Source: Opisthorchis felineus (taxonomy: Eukaryota; Platyhelminthes; Trematoda; Opisthorchiida; Opisthorchiidae). From it: a DNA stretch of 64,000 nt. The translations under genes and the position numbers were made by a program. The stretch is from contig SJOL01008662.1 in NCBI GenBank assembly GCA_004794785.1, forward strand, positions 264,575 to 328,574. Direction: 5' to 3'. The notes under the pieces are model-generated. The model had not been told where the DNA came from and made no database searches. It saw nothing but the letters and a program-made list of their open reading frames with translations. Below, in pieces: positions 48,453-59,454 of the stretch; positions within the stretch are counted from its first letter, which is position 1; each line of letters starts with the position of its first letter.

Positions 48453-51400
48453 CGATATGGTAAAACAGAAACTCCTAATTTTACAATAGCTTCATTTCGA
48501 AATTGAGGCCTTTTGAAAAGACGCTTAATGTGCTTTCTTACTTTCACAGTCTAAAGTTTCCCTGAATGGCGTCAAAATTTTCAACTATTTTGGGCTGAGG
48601 TCTTAACAACAACAAAAACAACAATAACTCTCAGATACACTAATGTAGTGCTAAAGTCAGTTGTCCGGTTACTGAAAGCATTTTTATGCCTGAAGTTGGA
48701 ATTTGTCATGAAAAAAATACCTTATGAAATCCAAGATAGTGAAATGAGCGAAACAGCTGAACAGTGGTAGGATTCATAGGGTTAGTGCGCAAGTTCTGTT
48801 CAGTAATGTCATTTCTTCCTCCGTTGAAAATGCATTAAAAAAGCGGTAAAAACAACCAAAAAAACAAATTATGGTCTGTTGGAGAAAGCTTTAGCAAATA
48901 TTGTAACCTTCTTTAAAATTGAGATTCAAAAAGGATGAGGGCTTCCAACTGTTACAAATTTTGCTCTCTCAATGGGATGAGATGACTTGAACGACTCATC
49001 TTCTAGGGCCTTGAAAGGGAGTATTGGAGGTTGCGTGATTAAACGAGGTTCAATACACCTAGTCCGCATGAAGCAGCGTGCTATAAAAGTTGCTTCAACG
49101 TTTTGTAAGAGTGAACTACGCTCCCGATTCTTTACTCGTTTTAGCAGAAATATTTGACATATGAAGCAGCCAAGTATGGATATTCACGGGTGAACAGATG
49201 CATGCGTCAGCAGCAGCGTCAACAGCGTCAGTGTCAACAGAATGCGTCCTTTTTTGCAACATCTAACTGCTTTAATTACATAGCAAATGAACTGGCAAAG
49301 TAGCATTTTAATGGCACGTAGTACTGGACATGTTTAACCGAACCGAAATTTCGTCACCGAAAAGTACGAGTTTTCAGCTGATCATTTCATTTTCTGAGTC
49401 CCAAATGTACCACACTTATAGTTTGGAGATTTGTTGCCAATCCAACGGCTTTTTATTTCTTCTTTTGCATATATATATTTTTCGCTTTTGCAATAGATAG
49501 AAACAAGTTGCCAAACGTTTTACTGTGTGCACTTGTGAGACAGACCCTTGGATGAACGGAAACTGCAGGCCCACAAGAAGCACGTTCTGACCTAGCAACA
49601 AGGATTTCACCAGTAGTTCACAAATTTGACAGATCATTGCCACTAAAGCACGGATTGGTTCAGGACCTTTGATCTCACTTCCTCATCAGTGCCTGGTAAT
49701 TTGGCTGGAACGACATGGCGACACACATGTATGATCACATTTCAAGTGATCTTGCCAACCACTACGTTAACACACTGCCGGAGCAAAGTCAAGCTAAGTT
49801 CGAAAGACTCAGGTCGACGCCTTGCAATAAAGGCAAACAAGCGACAAAAGAGAAGGAAGGATACTGCCACAGAAAACGGGAATTCTGCTTTAAAGCCAAA
49901 TCGCTGAAAAAGTAGTTTTCTGTTCCGAATGAGCTTCCCAGGCCGGTTTATAAGTGATTTTAATGATTTCATTCTAGACGAAGAAAAAAGTATTTGTTCT
50001 GGTTGATTTTCTTGTGTAATGACTTCTAGAGTAAATCTCAGGGTCAACTTACGTAATGTCCATCTGTCCGCTAACTTATCTTTAAGGCTATCTTGTGCAA
50101 ATCGAGTAGATATTTTGCATTTATCACCTTAGAGTACTCTTAACAATAGGTCCAGATAGTTGACGGCCTAATATAACAAATGTAGTTCGGCGGTTTGGTG
50201 CTAGGTGAGATTAAGATACGGTTACGCTTACTGCTGAACGCGAAAGCTTCCTCACGTCCTTTACTCAACGCCTCTTCCAAGTGTATGAACACATCCATCA
50301 GGCCGAGTAAAAGACCCTTGGAAGTATCTTTGCAATAATTAGCATCCAAATTCATTTTCTACAGTAGAATATAACTGCCTACATCATTTCCTCCAGCTCT
50401 CTGCCTTTCGGGCTTAATGGAATCTTTCTACTTAAAAATGTGATGACAGAATTTGGAAGCGGGTATCAGGTGACCAACTAAAATAGATTCTGGGGTCGTT
50501 TGTTATTTGCAGCGGACAATTTCTATTATTGATGCATGTGTCTGGCCTGCAGGCCATCTTCGAATGTGCTTATGAAGGAATTGGGAAGCACATGGTTTCC
50601 AGTCCAATTCATAAATCCTTGTCAGTCCGTAAGATTGCCCCTAGGTGGAACGCATGTGAAGTAGGAAGTTTGTAAAATTGCATGAATAAACTTCCAAAGT
50701 GTGGCAGATATACAACAAAGCATAAGAGATTTTCGGATGATCCGCCGTAGTGTAGCAGCTGAGAAAATTTGTTTTCAATAACCGGTCAAAACATTTTTCT
50801 CTTATTGTAGCATCCAAAACCCCACCACCCAGTATAACATTGATGGTCAAAAACGTGGTCCAGATGTAAACAAGCAGAATGAAGACATAAACAGTTTACA
50901 AATCTTTTATGACATATCGCAACGTTAAGCAGTTGAGTAGCTAATGCTCTGGTTGAGGATGATAAGTTATTCATATATCCCAGAGGTAGCAGTCGCTAAA
51001 GGAAAAAAACTGCGCACGAAAGATTAAAAGCAGGTCAAACGTTGTATTATGGTAATGGTATCGGACAGAGTTCTAAACTAACAAGCAGTAACAGATATTG
51101 AAAATAATAAGAATACTACTATATTATGTGTCATACTACAAATAAAAATTTCGCTCGCCTGAAACAGGCTTAAAACACGGGAATTTTACCAAATGACTTC
51201 CGTGGCCAAAATCCGAAGAATGGGCTCATAAATGTTCAGCACCCTACCTTCCAAGGCAAGTTTCACAAGATCCTTTGTCTTGAATAAAAATGTACTTCCA
51301 GAAATTTTCACTCACCCCATTTGGAGCCAAAATATTTTTTCAGTAGTTCACAATTGATACTGTTCAAGAGAATTTGTTTGTCTTAACAGTTTGCTAAATG

Positions 51401-52995
51401 GGTACCATCGGCGATGACATCTGTTTTTGTGCAGAGGTCACATGACTGTTTTCAATACAGTAGATCGTCTGTGATGAGACCATGACTTGCCAGACCAAGG
51501 AAGAATTGCACCTGCACATAAGTGTACCTGTTTCCTCAAATATGGGCTTCTAGTGACCTCTTCAGACGTGAACGAGCGGCCCAAAAGCGTATAGCTAGTG
51601 AAGGATGCAAGCGGAATGCTTGGAATATAAGATCTAGTAAAAATGCCACAATACTACAATACCAAAAATACTAAAAATACTAAAATGGTAATGTAATTGC
51701 CTGCATATTATTTACAATTTGCTGAGCAACTGATGCTTCCTAGTTTTGTCAAACCATTCTTGAAGGACAAAATAATAAGTCTAATAAAGTAACGCGTACA
51801 TCTTTGCCCCATATACATTTCTCAACATGAGGCCCAAATTTACTACCCCTCTGAACTTTTTTGGCTCAAAGGGTCCAATTTTAATGGTGAGAATATATTG
51901 TCACGTCTCAAGCAAAACTACTTCACAGATCGCTGTCTTCTATTTGTTGAGTCGAGCAAGTCAAAATCCGAATTTCGTTAGAGTTTTTATTAGTTTCTTC
52001 TAGCAATTAAAAGCCAAATAAGATGGAAATGTCCTCAAAAGCCCATTTGAAAAACGAAATGCTAACACAAGAGTCAGCTGCATCCCTCGTTTAAGATCTT
52101 TTCCAACCTGGTACGCAGAATTAACGCTAACTTGAGGAGCTCTTTACGCAGACTAATCGCCTTGAGGAAACACTGATCGCGAGATTAAGTTAATTCACCT
52201 AATATTTCAATATTATTTGACAAATATCGGTGCGAGTTCCTTTTAATCTGTAAACATACGCACTAATACAATGATGTTTCGTCAAAGTTCGAGGTTAGTT
52301 GATCCAATACCTCATGACAGTGGAGCATAAGTTTCAACGACTTACCCTTATCCAGAAAGGTAGTGTTGAGTATTTACACAAACCGTCCATTTGATAGTAA
52401 CTATGGGGGTGAAATGTAGGTAGGAAGGGAAATTCAAATAACATATATGTGGAGAAAACCGTTAATACGGATAGTTTTTGTGAGACGTGGGTAGCCTTAA
52501 AGGAGCTGTGTTATGCAACTTCAGTCCACTAACTGGTCCAGCAGAAAATTAACCGGCGTGCAAGTGAACTCGTCATGTCCACCCTGACGAATGGGATGGC
52601 GTGAAAATAGCCCCCTGAAACCAAGAGCTTGAATTGGTACACTGTTGTAACTCCCACTAAAGACTGAATGTTGAAATGCATCCAGATATATAAATGGCAT
52701 TTGTTTGCACCAGATTACATCAGAGCATTTTCTTACCAACCCTAAGTGATGAGGATCTAGAGAGAGTCCAGAATATGCATAATGTAGACAAAAAGTCGAC
52801 CAGCATGCAGCCTACATGTAAGGTAAATACGGTAGGTCAGCTGGCTAGTGAACTCTCCGGGTTCACGTCACATTCACGTTTCGCCTGTTTTAAGTGAAAC
52901 TGGGTCCCCATCAAAGATTATTTAAACCCCATCCTTTCTGGAACATTTCAGACCGAAATCGTTTCTGTTTTCTAAGTATAAACGCTTGTACATTG
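48453..52995. other. No recognised gene
   Basis: Short frames only, with 101 codons at 49742-50047 minus. A loose tandem of CAGCAGCGTCAACAGCGTCA lies near 49212, and an ATACTAAAA tandem near 51663. No transposon motifs or SINE heads were seen. Confidence 0.4.
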
Positions 52996-53167
52996 CGTCC
53001 AAGTGGTTTATTTATTTAGTAGTACACTGCTCACTATTCATTATCTAACTGGTGGCCAAGACCGCATCATTTTATATGCTAATGAAGAGGCAGGTCAGTT
53101 TATAAATTTTGCCGTTGGTATAAAAGGAGACCAATTTAGGATGAGGCGGAGGGAAAGGCGTAAATGA
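52996..53167 (+). repeat. 172-bp direct repeat, copy 1
   Basis: Identical to 55582-55753 except one base (T here, G there, in GGTTTA-TTATTTAG). Both contain GTATAAAAGGAG, a strong TATA-box-like string, at 53119-53130. Flanking sequences are unrelated from the first base outside. Begins CGTCCAAG and ends GTAAATGA. Confidence 0.95.
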
Positions 53168-55242
53168 TGTGTTAGGTGAAGAAGTGGCGAATAGTTTGGG
53201 TTTGGATGCCTTCGGACAAAGTAGGCTAGCGTCCACGGTAGCGCACCTGAGAAAGCTAATTTTAAGACCTCGCGAATTTAGTTCGCAGACCTTCGTTTAT
53301 CTTTTGTCTCCCTCTCTATTCTTATAAATATGAGAGAAAGCACAGTTGTCGGATGCCATCTCTTTATTTTCTTTTGCCAAAGTGCGAAACTTGTACAACA
53401 TCAGTGGAGTACTCATCACAATATTCTTAAAAATGTGTAGGTTTATTCCTGACGAGATCTCCTGCAGTGATATAATTGTGAGATAGAATGTACTGTCTAC
53501 AACTGAACTTATGGAACTTATCGATTAAATCTGATTTAGGGCTACCATTTTCCTAAAAAGCGGGCCAGTAGTATGTAGAACATAAGCGGAATGTGCAGAG
53601 TGCTCTCCAAACAGAAGCTAACTCAGTTAATTGACAACAATTCGACAACAGAAACAATTCTTCCTGGGTTTTGATTACGGGAACAAAAGCTCATGTTTTA
53701 AAAATAAATGTCATTTATTTTGGCGGTAACCACAAGGCTCGCCGGAAACATGACCCCAACTCCTTTATTCAGCGCAGAATATTTTAGCTGTTACGCACAG
53801 GCTGTGAACACAACCTGAGTTGATACTCGAGACGACTGAACGTTTCACCAACTCCGGGAGAGAAACTATGAGCACTGCTTCAATTCGAGCTCCACCTCAA
53901 ATTGCGTTGACCTTCCAGAGACATTTGTTTCGCATTTGTTATAAAACTTCCGAAGAAAGATGTTTATTATTTTGTAAGCATGGTGATTCTGGTTTTAGTA
54001 CTAACTTCTACATAGAAATAAATTTTCATGAATCCAGCCCGCAAATGCAAGTGACTTACGGGGACTGCAAGTCAGCATCATCAAAAAATAACACTGAGCT
54101 ATCCCAGCAAAATATCCTCCGAAATAAATGACTCCTACTTTTACAGAGAAATTACCACGGGTGGTTAAAGCATATGCGAGTGTTCCATGACATTAGTAAT
54201 TTATCTCGCAATGAAGCCACACTAAAACTGCGATGGAGCCTTGTTGTGATGATTCCAATTATCTTCCTTATTATTGATCTTCGCCAGTGAAGCTGTTTAA
54301 ACAAACGAATAGTGACTCCTTTGGAGGATGGTTTGACCAGAAAGAAATCGTATAATTAAGGCGGAGGGACCAAACAGCAAATATCAATCCATTACTCTTG
54401 GTGAGAATGCAACTAATTAGGCCAACACTTGAGTGCAATAGGCATTCATAAGAGGGGTGGGGTATATAAACCCGGCCTCCTTATCTGGGTCCCTACAGAA
54501 CTCAGCAGTTTTGTTTAAACTTTCTGTGTGGTGTTCAAGACCACAGTGTGGATTTGAAACACAATATTCGTGTAAAAAATTAGGCCAATTTTTTATTGGA
54601 AAGAAGCAGCTAAACAAATCTAGGCAGATTTAGATGAAAAGAGTGGCGGTAGGGAAAAACAGTTGAGGGTTGTTCCTCTCACTTAGTAACAAGTGAGGAA
54701 CAGGAGGATAGGATATGTTCTGCAGGGTAAATGTGAATTCGTTATCCGAACGTTTGCCATCATCGTTTTAGAAACTCAGTTTTTCAGTGGCCGATAACAA
54801 GGACATGCATGGTCTGGCGACAGCTGAATTTTGTTCGCAATCGTGGAAAAAGCACATGCACACACATCGCGCTGCGATTTATCGGCGCATGCTTCCCGAA
54901 AAAGACATATGTGCGCTTTACTGCCGCTAAACCACCATGTTAAACAGGTGTTTGGAGCTTTTTTTCACTATATTGAGACCGCATTGTCTCAAACTGAGCG
55001 AGAAAACAATCGGATCTGTTTTCGTGATTGAGGATTCCATTCAAGATGTGATGGTCAGCCATCACACATTATCACGCCGTTAGTCCTCCATAATTTTGCC
55101 CGAATGCTCGGTGGCCCTTAGGTTCGGAAATTGTTTGTACTCCATGGCGCCGCTTGCCCAATAGTGCCTGGTTAAAACAAGTCAGTGGCTCTGGTAACTC
55201 TTTGGGTCATAATTGTCATGAGGACGGATAAATATTTGTGCA

Positions 55243-55245
<3 letters not shown>
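53168..55245. other. Sequence between the two 172-bp repeats
   Basis: Holds only short frames, the longest at 53820-54131 (103 codons, unassigned), with no transposon protein motif. A GGGGTATATAAACC string lies near 54458. If the 172-bp repeats were terminal repeats, this would be the internal part of a non-coding element. Confidence 0.4.

Positions 55246-55288
<43 letters not shown>
55246..55288. repeat. (AT)n microsatellite, 43 bp
   Basis: Uninterrupted alternating AT, the longest of three similar tracts in the window. Confidence 0.97.
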
Positions 55289-55291
<3 letters not shown>

Positions 55292-55568
55292 TGTTGCCAC
55301 TATCCCCAGGCCGTGCCCCCTAGTACTCTACGACTTCACTTTTTCCAACATAAAATATTGAACATAATAAATTACATTTATGCTGAGGTATTTTACATGG
55401 CTTTACGGTGTGAACCGTTTCGAAAATTAGAAAGATTGGCTTTAAAAAGATCTCTGCAAAGTATTTCCATAAAACAGGGAAACATCAACATAAAAATGTT
55501 GCTGATACATTATGGAAGTTAAACTGTTAGGAAGGGGACTACGTCTGGCGAAGTTGTTTCAACCTCAG

Positions 55569-55580
55569 GAAAGGGTGGAC
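55569..55580 (+). other. Purine-rich tract before repeat copy 2
   Basis: GAAAGGGTGGAC (from GGAAAGGGTGGA) ends one base before the second 172-bp repeat, as a polypurine tract would before a 3' LTR. Only suggestive, since no target-site duplication or primer site was found. Confidence 0.25.
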
Positions 55581-55581
55581 C

Positions 55582-55753
55582 CGTCCAAGTGGTTTAGTTA
55601 TTTAGTAGTACACTGCTCACTATTCATTATCTAACTGGTGGCCAAGACCGCATCATTTTATATGCTAATGAAGAGGCAGGTCAGTTTATAAATTTTGCCG
55701 TTGGTATAAAAGGAGACCAATTTAGGATGAGGCGGAGGGAAAGGCGTAAATGA
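55582..55753 (+). repeat. 172-bp direct repeat, copy 2
   Basis: Partner of 52996-53167, 2586 bases away, with one mismatch. The TATA-like string is at 55705-55716. The tRNA-headed SINE at 55754 starts immediately after it. Confidence 0.95.
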
Positions 55754-55915
55754 GAGTTTGTCCTGGAAGTAAAACCCATCTATGATGGGAAGCCGGGAAA
55801 CATACGGCCATTTCAAGCTTAATGGGAATCCTCAGTGATGTGCACAAGCGAGTATCGAACCTGCGATCTTCCGACTAGTAGTGGGAACACTTAACCATTC
55901 GGCCACGAATGACTG
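55754..55915 (-). repeat. SINE with tRNA-Ser-like head
   Basis: On minus, TCGTGGCCGAATGGTTAAG begins a tRNA-Ser-like head. The A box TGGCCGAATGG (55905-55895) fits the consensus fully and GGTTCGATACT (55861-55851) is a near-consensus B box. Between them a GGAAGATCGCA stretch occupies the anticodon-variable region. The body extends to 55754 and abuts the 172-bp repeat. The cloverleaf is not complete, so this is a SINE rather than a tRNA gene. Confidence 0.7.
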
Positions 55916-56156
55916 ATCAACAGTGTGAGTATACCGTACTTATGCAGGATATAGCAGCCTTGCCTTGATCAAGGGATTCGCTTTACATGGGCATATGTTA
56001 ACTGTCTTTCCTTACAAAACAAAATCTCGACTGAAATTTCCAGAGCTTCTCATAATATCAAAAAACTATGAGTAGCCTGGAGGTAGGAACAGTGTTCAAA
56101 TTGTGTGAAACTTCTTTCTGAGAAGTCGTCTCTCCTGTGAACATGTGACCACCTAG

Positions 56157-56445
56157 TCTGAATTCCTTGATTGATACTGAGTGGCACTATGTCTTACGGG
56201 CTAATCACACTGTTAATCAGCAGCTAGTGGCTGAACAGTCAAGTGTTCAAACAACTCGGCAGCAGGTCTCTGGATGGAATCTCCTCACATTTCTTGAGGG
56301 AGCACGGCTGATGAGTCTCAGTAAAGATAAAACCGCGATACAGTGTTTCTTGGATTTTCAAAATAGACTATCTTCACTCACAGAAGCGCTTGTTGCCCAT
56401 TCGAAGCAAGAGACAAACACTTGGACGGAATTCTACCGGTCATGA
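56157..56445 (+). CDS. Candidate terminal exon, unknown product
   Basis: After an acceptor-like TCTCCTGTGAACATGTGACCACCTAG (ends 56156) one frame is open for 95 codons to a TGA at 56443-56445. The peptide has globular, helix-prone composition, for example GWNLLTFLEGARLM and CFLDFQNRLSSLTEALV, and looks more like real protein than most frames here. I recognise no family. An upstream in-frame stop lies near 56140, so if coding it must be spliced to an earlier exon. The acceptor tract is weak. Confidence 0.32.
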
Positions 56446-56920
56446 GCCATTTATCTAAAGATCCACAAAAATGGTACACTGGGTCGTTCATCAGACTGCA
56501 AAAACCAATTTTCATGCACAACTTTAACGTTAAAAAACAAATGGGAAAATTTAAACCGTAGCCACTGCCATTCTATCATATGCTTGTTCCCCCAAATGCC
56601 AACGCTTCCTGCCATCGGTCACCGTCAATATTTTCAAGGAATTTGTCGCCGGCTGTTTTATGCAAGCGAAAAAATACAGTACAAGGAAAAGTGTATTGTT
56701 TCCAGTTCTGACAAGCCTTCATAGTGCAGCCGGACACTTTATTCTTATAAATAAAATGGCTTCGTTTTCTGCACCAATTCACCCAAAGCCAAACCTTTTT
56801 ATTTATGGACCAGGCCTACATAGGTCTGTTCAAGTGGAACTATCTAAGACGTTCCTTCTTCGTTAATTTCACAACGTCAGGCGAAGGTATGGATATCGGG
56901 ATGGCTTTGCAAATCTTCAG

Positions 56921-57069
56921 TATTCACCGTGCAAAGCTACCTGATTTTGTGAAGAAGAACTCAGTGCGCCGAAGGAAGGCACCAAAGTTTGTTACAAATA
57001 AACAGCATCATGGCACATTTTGGTGGGCTAAAAGATCTCATCTTCTGGATAATAACAGAGCAACGGATG
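56921..57069 (+). CDS. Candidate exon, basic peptide
   Basis: TTTGCAAATCTTCAG precedes it and a donor-like GATG|GTTAGG follows. After one base, 49 codons are open, with a basic stretch VKKNSVRRRKAPKF and then FWWAKRSH. No family recognised. It ends in a different phase from the previous candidate, which has a stop, so they need not belong together. Confidence 0.24.
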
Positions 57070-58880
57070 GTTAGGTGAGGTAGACTGACTTTGTTTGATA
57101 AAAGTAAGTGGTTTCTATGCTGCCACTAAGCAGAATACCAGATTATAGTCAACTGGTAATTTTCATGACAACTGTTTACTTAGTGCGGCCAACGTGGTCT
57201 TTTTGGTCTACCTGCAGCAGGCACTCCTGCCTTATTACACAGTTTTGTGCATGCAAATTGTTAGACTATAGTCAGACGTACTCTAATTGGCAATGAAGTT
57301 AGCATCTAGTTGTCAGTTGTGGTATAGCTCTTCATGGCTCACATGGTACAGAATCAGCATGGAATAAGTTTTGGCCTTCCAGCTGTTGGTACAGGTAACA
57401 ATATCACAAAATGACATTATGGGGACTGGTCTTGGCAGAAGGTACATCTGTCTTATAGTTTTTTATGAGTTCTGTGGCCGGTTAGGGAGGTAGGTGAAAT
57501 AAAGATGTTTCTGTTAAAACCTTTCGAATGACTAAGGATGGGTCTAACGGAACCACACTACTGACGACTGTCAACAACTCGTCTGAACCTCTGCCGCCAG
57601 ACTTCTAACCTATTGCACGCTTTCCATCAGCTGTTTAATTTTCTGGCTTTAATACAGAAAACGATTCACGGGGCTTATAACAAACTAGTAGGTCAACATT
57701 ATTTCTGTATCTTGGAAATTCTGATCAGCTGACTCCTATCCGGTGCCAACATCCCTCCAATAACTATGCGTCCAGTTGGTGGCTTCTGTAAAACAATAGA
57801 TGAAACAAAGATTTTTACGAAAGCTTGACTGGTAAGAAACCACTTCATAAACTTGATATTAAACAATATTTCCTGCAACATTTGCTACCTCTTTCACAAA
57901 TGCATAAATAGCCTGCAACCTTCGCGTCATAATAAACCTTAATTTATGTTTCAAACATGGATTTTATTATTGGCTGATCTTCCGCAGTTTTTGAGGGCCC
58001 TGCTTAACAGATTAGGGGACACACCTCCATGGTCTATTATTTCTTTTTAAAAAGCCAAACCATCTGTAGGTATCTTACAACATACGACTCGGCTAAATTA
58101 ACTGGCATGTCGAGGAAATCTACATTTAATATGTGACTGGAAAGAAACATAGTTTTAATATTTTATCTGTTCTGCATTACAGCGAAACGTGTGATACTGT
58201 TAACTAAATCGGCAAGCTGATAAAATTTGGTCTAGAAACCAGTCTCATGGGGAAGCTTTTCGATGGTCAGACCAGGGGCCTTGTGTAAAGAAACTTAGTC
58301 AAATTAAACCAGCAGTTAAGATATGTAGGCCTCGATGAAGAATAAACTCATCTCGTTTTTATGCCCTTATAATACACAAAGACAATGAAAATCACTGCAT
58401 TTCTTGAACTATGCTTTGTTGGAGAAATTGGTTTGCCCAACCTGAATCGCTTCTCCCTTAGATTTTTACACAAGGTCTCGCACTTTGCTACAGTGATTTT
58501 TCCAACCATATCATGGCGGCTATAGCTGCAAGAGACAGTCACGTGAACGACGTATTGCTACAGTCATGTAGGAGTTCTAATCGAGGACAAGGTTTCACAT
58601 ACATCGATTGTTCTTAGTCTGCGATTCACCTTCCCTACCGAACCAAAACTACGGGGACCAGATAGGCTCCGATTTGGGTCAGACATCTGTTGATTAAATG
58701 AGAACCGAACAGACTTTCACAAAGGTGTGCATGTCTCGTTTGAGTGTTTGCACTGTCCCAATGTGTTGATTGCTCACGGTTTGATACGTTTAATAGTATG
58801 TTGGGTGGACGTAGGGATCGTGGGCGGACATGACTGGTTGGAAAAGCCGGTGGCATACTCGCCAATGAGTGGTTAGCTAA

Positions 58881-59111
58881 AATTGTGCAGTTACATCTGA
58901 TGATCTATTATTTCTTTCGTGGAATATATTAGGTGTGCCTACTCGTGAGCAGCTTGGGTGCACTTGGTTACTTGATACAACACTCCACATTCCAGCAGCT
59001 GCGACAACTAACAAGGGCTTTATTGAACGCATTGAGGAAATGTTCACGACTGTTCGCTTCGGAAAGGAGGAGAGGGAAGTCATGTTAGAGAGACGGATGA
59101 GGGACAATTAG
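58881..59111 (+). CDS. Candidate terminal exon lacking ATG start
   Basis: An open frame of 76 codons from 58881 to a TAG at 59109-59111. Its later part reads GVPTREQLGCTWLLD, then NKGFIERIEEMFTTVRF, and ends in a charged helix EEREVMLERRMRDN. A possible acceptor AAATTGTGCAG ends at 58890. Composition and helix pattern are protein-like, but no family is recognised. The minus strand is open over the same bases, which weakens the case. Confidence 0.3.
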   Translation, partial: NCAVTSDDLLFLSWNILGVPTREQLGCTWLLDTTLHIPAAATTNKGFIERIEEMFTTVRFGKEEREVMLERRMRDN

Positions 59112-59158
59112 CCAACTGGTTTTCTGTCACCACAAGTGTGAACAAGACATCATAACCT

Positions 59159-59346
59159 TTTTCATAAAGGAAACTACTCACAAGGTTGCTGAAAACTCCT
59201 CGACAGCCCACCACCGGTTTCGCCCTTCTTGGGGCTCATAAGGTAGGCGCAGTTCCCGAGTTTCCGTCAACCTTATGTTCTACCGCCTACCTGGTGGGCT
59301 GTCGAAGAGTTTTCAGCAACCTTGTGAGTAGTTTCCTTTATGAAAA
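59159..59346. repeat. 188-bp hairpin repeat, 55-bp arms
   Basis: Arms 59159-59213 and 59292-59346 are inverted copies with one mismatch in 55. The 78-base tip contains two further stems (see the ribozyme entry). Related sequence occurs at 11375-11590 in the same orientation. It is directly followed by the 59345-59445 tail, which is shared with 42154-42253, so the hairpin is one part of a dispersed element of at least 290 bp. Confidence 0.93.
59199..59305 (-). ncRNA. Hammerhead-type three-way junction
   Basis: Read on minus, the hairpin tip forms a three-way junction. Stem III is the long arm pair. Stem I is GUAGGCG (59290-59284) with CGCCUAC (59249-59243), seven pairs. CUUAUGA (59242-59236) follows stem I directly and is CUGAUGA with one change. 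Stem II is GCCC (59235-59232) with GGGC (59225-59222). GAAAC (59221-59217) follows stem II, then CGG and stem III. This is the hammerhead order. The strand between stem III and stem I is only G, where a paired strand plus a UH triplet is expected, so about five bases seem lost and the G5-to-U change should kill catalysis. A copy at 11441-11451 keeps the expected CCGGUU there. Confidence 0.6.
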
Positions 59347-59445
59347 TATACTGCGATCTCTCGAATATCGTGCCAACTGAAACATGAGGTGGCCTGTGTG
59401 CAGCACATTCAGTTGAAGAATATCATAAACGAGAGACTCAGTTTA
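59345..59445 (+). repeat. Tail of hairpin repeat family
   Basis: Matches 42154-42253 (about 80 percent) and, more weakly, 11500-11590. It contains ACGAGAGACTCAGTTTAGTCTCTCGT, itself an inverted repeat at 59429-59454. Confidence 0.7.
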
Positions 59446-59454
59446 GTCTCTCGT

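Noticed and set aside
49677..49695. CTGATGAGG on the minus strand as a ribozyme core
   Set aside because: No GAAAC box or stem II follows within the expected distance.
56308..56335. CTGATGAGTCTC followed by AAAAC, hammerhead-like
   Set aside because: The GAAA box reads AAAA, stem II is only four weak pairs, no stem III is seen, and it lies inside a better-supported open frame.
59159..59346. Hairpin as a transcription terminator or MITE with TA target sites
   Set aside because: A 55-bp arm pair with junction stems is unlike a terminator, and no short target-site duplication flanks it.
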